From Nocardia shimofusensis NBRC 100134 (lineage in GTDB: Bacteria; Actinomycetota; Actinomycetes; Mycobacteriales; Mycobacteriaceae), in assembly GCF_001613125.1 (NCBI RefSeq), contig NZ_BDBT01000004.1, positions 124,001-188,000 on the forward strand: DNA of 64,000 bases, given 5' to 3'. The first letter of the stretch is position 1. Each line of letters opens with the position of its first letter. The notes under the pieces were generated by a model that ran no database searches, was not told the origin of the DNA, and worked only from the letters and a program-made list of their open reading frames with translations. Of the stretch, positions 60,701 to 64,000 are shown piece by piece. The position numbers were made by a program, and so were the translations under genes.

Positions 60701-63700
60701 GGGTCGCGTACAGCTTCGGTCTGGTGGGCCCCGCGGTGACGGTGGATACCGCGTGTTCGTCATCGCTGGTGGCGACGCATCTGGCGATGCAGTCGCTGCG
60801 CCGGGGTGAATGCACCATGGCCATCGCCTCCGGCGTCACGGTGAACTCCACTCCGACGGTCTTCGTCGAGTTCTCGCGCCAGCGGGCGATGTCGGCCGAC
60901 GGCCGGTGCAAGTCGTTCGCGGAAGGCGCCGACGGGGCGGGCTGGTCGGAGGGGATGGGGGTGCTGGTGTTGGAGCGGCTTTCCGACGCCCGCCGCAACG
61001 GGCACCCCGTCGTCGCGGTGCTGCGCGGTTCCGCGGTGAACCAGGACGGTGCGTCCAATGGTCTGACGGCCCCCAACGGCCCGTCCCAGGAACGGGTGAT
61101 CCGTGCCGCGCTGGCTGACGCGGGATTGGCGCCTGGGGATGTCGACGTCGTGGAGGCGCACGGGACCGGCACGGGTCTGGGTGATCCGATCGAGGCACAG
61201 GCCCTGATGTCGACCTACGGCGAGGGCCGCGCCGGTGCACCGCTGTGGCTGGGTTCGATCAAGTCGAACATCGGTCACAGTCAGGCGGCGGCGGGCGCGG
61301 CGGGGATGATCAAGATGATCATGGCCATGCGGCACGGGGTGCTCCCCAAGACGCTGCACGTGGAGACCCCGACGAGCCAGGTCGACTGGCGGGGCTCGGG
61401 TGTCGAACTGCTCACCGAGGCGCGGGCCTGGCCCGACACGGGGCGCCCGCGGCGCGCGGCTGTCTCCGCTTTCGGCGTCTCCGGCACGAATGCACATGTG
61501 ATCATCGAGCAAGCACCCGCGCGAGGCACCGAGATCGAGGTCGAGTCACCGGCCGGGCCCGTGACCTCGCCACCGCCGGTATCCGGTCCTGTCGTGTGGG
61601 TGCTGTCGGGACGATCGGCCAGGGCGCTGACCGGGCAGGCGCGTCGGCTGCGTGACAGGATTCTCGGCGATCCCGCGCTGGACCCGGTGGATGTGGGTCA
61701 CTCGCTGCTGACGACGCGCGCGATCCACCCGCACCGTGCGGTCGTGATCGGCAACGATCGAGCGGACCTGCTGGCCGGTGTGGACGCGGTGATCGAGGGA
61801 CGTGCGGTGGCCGAGAACAGGCCGGGCGCCCGTGTGGTGTCGGGCCGCGCGATCCGCGCCGGTCGAGTGGGATTCGTCTTCCCCGGTCAGGGGGCGCAGT
61901 GGCCGGGTATGGCGGTGGAATTGCTGGATTCCTCGCCTGTCTTCGCGGCGCGGATGGCCGAGTGTGAGCAGGCGCTGGCGCCGTATGTCGAGTGGTCGTT
62001 GTCGGCGGTGCTGCGTGGTGAGCTCGGTGCGCCTTCGCTGGATCGGGTGGATGTGGTTCAGCCGGTGTTGTTTTCGGTGATGGTGTCGTTGGCGGCGTTG
62101 TGGGAGGCGTTGGGTGTGCGGCCGGATGGGGTGGTGGGGCATTCGCAGGGGGAGGTTGCGGCGGCGTGTGTGGCTGGGCGGATTTCGTTGGCCGATGGTG
62201 CTCGTGTGGTGGCGGTGCGTAGTCGTCTGGTGCGGGATCTGGTTGTCGCGGTGGGGGGTGGTGGGCGGATGATGTCGGTGGCCGAGCCGGTGGAGCGGGT
62301 GCGGGAGCGGCTGCGGCGGTGGCCGGCCGGCATATCGATCGCCGCGGTGAACGGCCCGGGGACGGTGACACTGGCCGGAGACCGCGATCTTCTGGGCGAG
62401 GTGTACGACAGCTGTGTGGCCGACGGTGTGTGGGTGCGCTGGGTGCCGGTCGATTACGCCTCGCATTCCCCGGAGGTCGACGTGGTGCGCGAACCACTGC
62501 TGGCGGCCCTGGCCGACGTGATGTCGATCCCGGAGGGCGGCGCGCGCCTGCATTCCACGGTGGTCGCCGACGGGGCCGAGAACCTGCTGGACGCGGAGTA
62601 CTGGTTCCGGAACCTGCGGGACCCGGTGCTCTTCGGCACGGCGGTGCGGAATATGGCCGAATCGGGATATCGGACCTTCATCGAGGCGAGCCCGCACGCG
62701 GTGCTGACACTTCCGGTGGAGCAGTCGGTCGAGTCGGCGGGGCTCGAGCCGGGGGAGGCGCAGGTGCTCGGGTCGCTGCGGCACGACGACGGAGGGCCGG
62801 ATCGTTTCCTGCAGTCGGTGGCGGAGGCGTTCGTCGCGGGCGTGGAGGTGGATTGGCAAGCGCTGTACGCCGACCGGGGCGCCCGGCGGGTGACGCTGCC
62901 GACCTATGCCTTCGATCGGGAACGGTTCTGGATCGATGCGACCGTCGACACCGGCTTCGCGGCAGACGGTCCGGAGCGCGCGTTGTGGGAATCGGTGGAT
63001 CGCGGCGACGTCGCCGCCCTCGCCCGTGTCCTGGACGCCGACACCGACGAGCACTCCGCGGCGCTCGGCACCGCCATGTCGTTGCTGTCGGAATGGCGCA
63101 GCGGCCATCGCGCCGGTGGGACCGAATCCTGGCGGTACCGGGTCGATTGGACCCCCGCCACATTCACCGGCCCGGACCTGCCGACCGGCGAATGGCTCGT
63201 TCTCGCGCCGGGCGGGCCCGTGGACGAGCGGGCGCGGGCCTGCGTGCGTGCGTTCGAGGACAGCGGTGTGCCCATGACCGTGGTGGAGATCGACGCGGCC
63301 GGCCTGGAGCGCGGGAATCTCACACGCACGCTCGAGGCCGCGGGTACCGGCCATGTCGTCGGTGTGGTCTCCCTGCTCGGCCTCGATGCGCGGCCCTACG
63401 GTACATACCCCTGGCTCCCGACCGGCCTCGTGGCCACTGTCCTGCTCACCCAGGCGTTCGGTGATGCCGGTTCGAACGCGCCACTGTGGTTGCTGACCCG
63501 TGGCGCGACGGTCGTCACCCCCGACGACCCACCGGCCGATCCGGCACAGGCGGCGCTGTGGGGTTTCGGCCGCATCGCCTGCCTGGAACTTCCCGACCGA
63601 TGGGGCGGGCTGCTCGACCTGCCGGAGAACTCGGACGCCTCGAGCGCCCGGGCAGTACTCTGCGCGCTCGGCAACCGCGACGGCGAGGATCAGATCGCGA

Positions 63701-64000
63701 TCCGCCGAGACGGTCCGCACGTCCGTCGCCTGCGTCGTGACCGATCGCACGGCCCCGGCGCCGCCGGATGGAAACCCCGCGGAACCGCACTGGTCACCGG
63801 TGGCACCGGCGCGCTCGGCGGGCATGTGGCCCGCTGGTTCGCCGCCGAGGGCGCCGAGCATCTCGTCCTCGTCAGCCGTGGCGGCATGGCGCCACAGGAC
63901 GCCGCGGCGCTGTCCGCCGAGCTCGCCGGTACCGGCGCCACCCTGGCCGTCGAAACATGCGACGTCGTCGACTTCGATGCGATGACAGACCTTTTCGCCC
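54793..64000 (+). CDS. Modular type I polyketide synthase, N-terminal part (runs off window)
   Basis: ATG at 54793 opens a frame that stays open to the window end (3069 codons). N-terminal docking helix (KLLDYLKRVTVELQAARRRI). Module 1: KS (34-458, C206 in DTACSSS), AT (about 577-870, GHSQGE with S672; FAAH at 774-777), DH (H980 in DHSVFG; D1153-SALH), KR (TGGTSGLG at 1447, Y1590), ACP (S1757 in GFDSL). Module 2: KS (1817-2240, C1988), AT (S2451; YASH 2555-2558, methylmalonyl-type), then a KR without a DH (TGGTGALG at 3002). There is no loading module, so an upstream PKS partner is expected. A LmbU-type regulator precedes it. The KR of module 1 lacks the A-type Trp, fitting a B-type reductase. 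Confidence 0.96.
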   Translation, partial: MTDDQKLLDYLKRVTVELQAARRRIQESEEKAHEPIAVVGMSCRYPGGADSPDKLWELVADGTDAISDFPRDRGWDVDGLYDPDPDHPGTTYTRQGGFLSDATEFDAEFFGVAPREALATDPQQRLLLEGTWAAFENAGIDPLSLRGSDTGVFIGGSTSDYAHLARSSDVDLGGYWGIGTASSVLSGRLAYSFGLVGPAVTVDTACSSSLVAAHLAMQSLRRGECDLAIAAGVAVNATPGVFVEFSRQRGLAPDGRCKSFAAGADGTGWSEGLGVLVLQRLSDARRAGLPVLAVLRGSAVNQDGASNGLTAPNGPSQERVIRAALADARLGPGDVDVVEAHGTGTVLGDPIEAHALAETYGHRRAGDPLWLGSVKSNLGHTQAAAGVAGVIKMIMAMRHGVLPRTLHVDAPTPKVEWSTAGVRLLTERQEWPESGRPRRAGVSSFGVSGTNAHVIVEQAPPEPVAGSAVVHPLRPADSPPRVFEDGPVVWVLSARSAGALAEQARRLGDRVRAAPDPDVIDIAYSLAVGRARLPHRAVVVGTDREDLLAGLGALADGRTEVTERPGVRVVAGRADRAGRVGFVFPGQGTQWDRMAVELLDSSPIFAERMAECAEALAPHIQWSLFDVLRGAPGAPTLERVDVVQPVLFSMMVSLAAVWESFGVRPEGVVGHSQGEIAAACAAGVLSLTDAARIVAVRSQLIQQEVDGAGAMLSIVESEATVRALLDGAADRISITAINGPQSVVVAGDPESLARFERVLARAGIMRWLVPGVDFAAHSPAVAALENRLIRELASIWPREVEVAFHSTVVGSAVRAEMLDGAYWYRNLREPVRYEAATRAMLAGGHDVLIEVSAHPILTLGTEETIADAGARAAVIGSLHRHDGGAHRMLTALAEAFVSGAEVRWPVLFEGRPVRRVDLPTYAFERERFWVSPGANGDVRALGLRRAEHPLLAGSVRLANGSGWLWTGCWSVDRFPWLADHSVFGEVVVSGTTLVELAVAVGEHLGCPVLTELVLEAPLIVPVGATIAVQVSVGEPGADGRANFSVHSAADNDLGDIGPGENAWVRHATGTLTAAVPSADPVAGDGSGWGVWPPVGARSVELDGWYDALAGRGIGYGSAFRGLRAVWRAGEEVCAEIETAADTEGFLVHPTALDSALHAALLDAGDADPVGAREVALPFAWSGVRLHQSHEAGPLRVRLVRAGRDAVSMVATDVRGQVVVSVESVSSRRVSAAQLSASRPRRAESLYVLDWVPGAAPRPSIEPPVVIADPGDVDPGHADPSGARVRWYPDIASVARAECPPESVVAVLRSPAGVSVPEGVRITVRRALRLVQQWLGTPELSASRLVVATRGAVAVESGAAQSPAPAAVWGLVRSAQAENPGRFVLADIDADPVDEPEAWLRSVRIAVGAGAEQVAVRDGGIHVPKLRVAPAASRTEDMFDSSSTVLITGGTSGLGAVLARHLVVERGVRHLVLASRRGPDSDGIGALTDELTALGARVRVAACDVADRAAITELIDSIEQRAPLRVVVHTAGVLADATVGSLTDAHLDRVMAPKVDAAWNLHEATEGHDLAGFLLYSSVSGLLGGPGQANYAAANAFLDALAQSRRAAGLAGTSIAWGHWALDTGMTRDLREVDVVRLAALGVLPLPVDAGLALFDAAADSPAAVVSPVRLDVGALRAMGRAGTLPAVLDTLIPVAAAGRDRAEPGAKLRARLAEMPAAEREQYIQQVVTDDIAAVLHHRDAGAIDPERALKELGFDSLGAVQLRNRLGATTGLTLPPTLVFDYPNARAVTTRLLELLEPARIERPQVPAAPATVADEPIAVVGISCRYPGGVSSGQALWDLVANGSDAVTEFPDDRGWDVEHLYDPDPDHPGTTYSRSGGFVSGVADFDAAFFGIGRREALAMDPQQRLLLEGVWEAFEDAGIDPSSVRGDAIGVFAGVMHQDYELLARTRPDLGGYWGVGSAGSVVSGRVAYSFGLVGPAVTVDTACSSSLVATHLAMQSLRRGECTMAIASGVTVNSTPTVFVEFSRQRAMSADGRCKSFAEGADGAGWSEGMGVLVLERLSDARRNGHPVVAVLRGSAVNQDGASNGLTAPNGPSQERVIRAALADAGLAPGDVDVVEAHGTGTGLGDPIEAQALMSTYGEGRAGAPLWLGSIKSNIGHSQAAAGAAGMIKMIMAMRHGVLPKTLHVETPTSQVDWRGSGVELLTEARAWPDTGRPRRAAVSAFGVSGTNAHVIIEQAPARGTEIEVESPAGPVTSPPPVSGPVVWVLSGRSARALTGQARRLRDRILGDPALDPVDVGHSLLTTRAIHPHRAVVIGNDRADLLAGVDAVIEGRAVAENRPGARVVSGRAIRAGRVGFVFPGQGAQWPGMAVELLDSSPVFAARMAECEQALAPYVEWSLSAVLRGELGAPSLDRVDVVQPVLFSVMVSLAALWEALGVRPDGVVGHSQGEVAAACVAGRISLADGARVVAVRSRLVRDLVVAVGGGGRMMSVAEPVERVRERLRRWPAGISIAAVNGPGTVTLAGDRDLLGEVYDSCVADGVWVRWVPVDYASHSPEVDVVREPLLAALADVMSIPEGGARLHSTVVADGAENLLDAEYWFRNLRDPVLFGTAVRNMAESGYRTFIEASPHAVLTLPVEQSVESAGLEPGEAQVLGSLRHDDGGPDRFLQSVAEAFVAGVEVDWQALYADRGARRVTLPTYAFDRERFWIDATVDTGFAADGPERALWESVDRGDVAALARVLDADTDEHSAALGTAMSLLSEWRSGHRAGGTESWRYRVDWTPATFTGPDLPTGEWLVLAPGGPVDERARACVRAFEDSGVPMTVVEIDAAGLERGNLTRTLEAAGTGHVVGVVSLLGLDARPYGTYPWLPTGLVATVLLTQAFGDAGSNAPLWLLTRGATVVTPDDPPADPAQAALWGFGRIACLELPDRWGGLLDLPENSDASSARAVLCALGNRDGEDQIAIRRDGPHVRRLRRDRSHGPGAAGWKPRGTALVTGGTGALGGHVARWFAAEGAEHLVLVSRGGMAPQDAAALSAELAGTGATLAVETCDVVDFDAMTDLFA

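Noticed and set aside
61546..63861. Long minus-strand frame of 771 codons inside the PKS
   Set aside because: Mirror of the PKS frame caused by G/C at third positions; composition is Arg/His/Pro-rich and no domain is visible.

Overview
The window is high-GC actinobacterial DNA, most likely from Nocardia or a close relative. The evidence is the strong G/C bias at third codon positions, many GTG starts, MMPL and double-domain acyl-CoA dehydrogenase genes, paired cytochromes P450, a LmbU-type regulator and a type I modular PKS. I saw no rRNA or tRNA gene and no CRISPR array. The assignment rests on protein families only; no database search was possible.

Layout. (1) 1-2369: the 3' part of the methylmalonyl-CoA mutase large subunit, overlapping its chaperone GTPase meaB. 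(2) 2844-7270: a visibly AT-richer two-gene island with a predicted PD-(D/E)xK nuclease that resembles HamA (DUF1837), translationally coupled to a 1179-residue Ski2-like helicase. This looks like a Hachiman-type or related anti-phage system. (3) 7442-20056: a three-gene module (TPR/HTH regulator, P450 lacking ExxR, normal P450) present twice in inverted orientation. Between the copies lie small genes and decayed repeats of a Nocardia-style small-protein/resolvase-like cassette. (4) 20080-21860: a truncated dihydrofolate-reductase-like fragment, then a mercury-type operon with a 19-bp-spacer MerR promoter (small Cys-Cys protein, MerR, MerT-like membrane protein, YnfA). (5) 22230-29533: a HicAB toxin-antitoxin pair, a VIT-type metal transporter, HxlR with a divergent PdxI/YdbC-like reductase, a phage-type lipoprotein, a baeRF protein, a histidine phosphatase and small unknowns. 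(6) 29593-42318: lipid/xenobiotic oxidation. A TetR controls a four-gene operon (probable diiron protein, ferredoxin-type reductase, Baeyer-Villiger monooxygenase, SDR). Next come a fused acyl-CoA dehydrogenase, a FabG-like reductase and another TetR divergent to an aldehyde dehydrogenase plus SDR, ending with a PrmC-like methyltransferase. (7) 42440-49507: a mixed housekeeping and envelope block with a YdcF-like protein, a FolD-like protein lacking the catalytic lysine, a DUF8176-like protein, an L,D-transpeptidase, a GNAT, a cyclodeaminase-family protein, an F420-type LLM oxidoreductase and a STAS protein. (8) 49665-53324: debris of a tyrosine recombinase and a TetR gene, next to an intact MMPL transporter. 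(9) 53844-64000: a LmbU-family regulator, an intergenic region with three inverted repeats, and the start of a modular PKS (docking helix, KS-AT-DH-KR-ACP, KS-AT-KR...) that runs off the window.

How the parts may work together. The PKS acyltransferases look methylmalonyl-type, so the mutase/MeaB genes could in principle affect precursor supply, but the two loci are 52 kb apart and this is speculation. The FolD-like and cyclodeaminase-like genes suggest a small one-carbon side branch. The diiron-like protein and its reductase probably form an oxygenase that feeds the monooxygenase and SDR.
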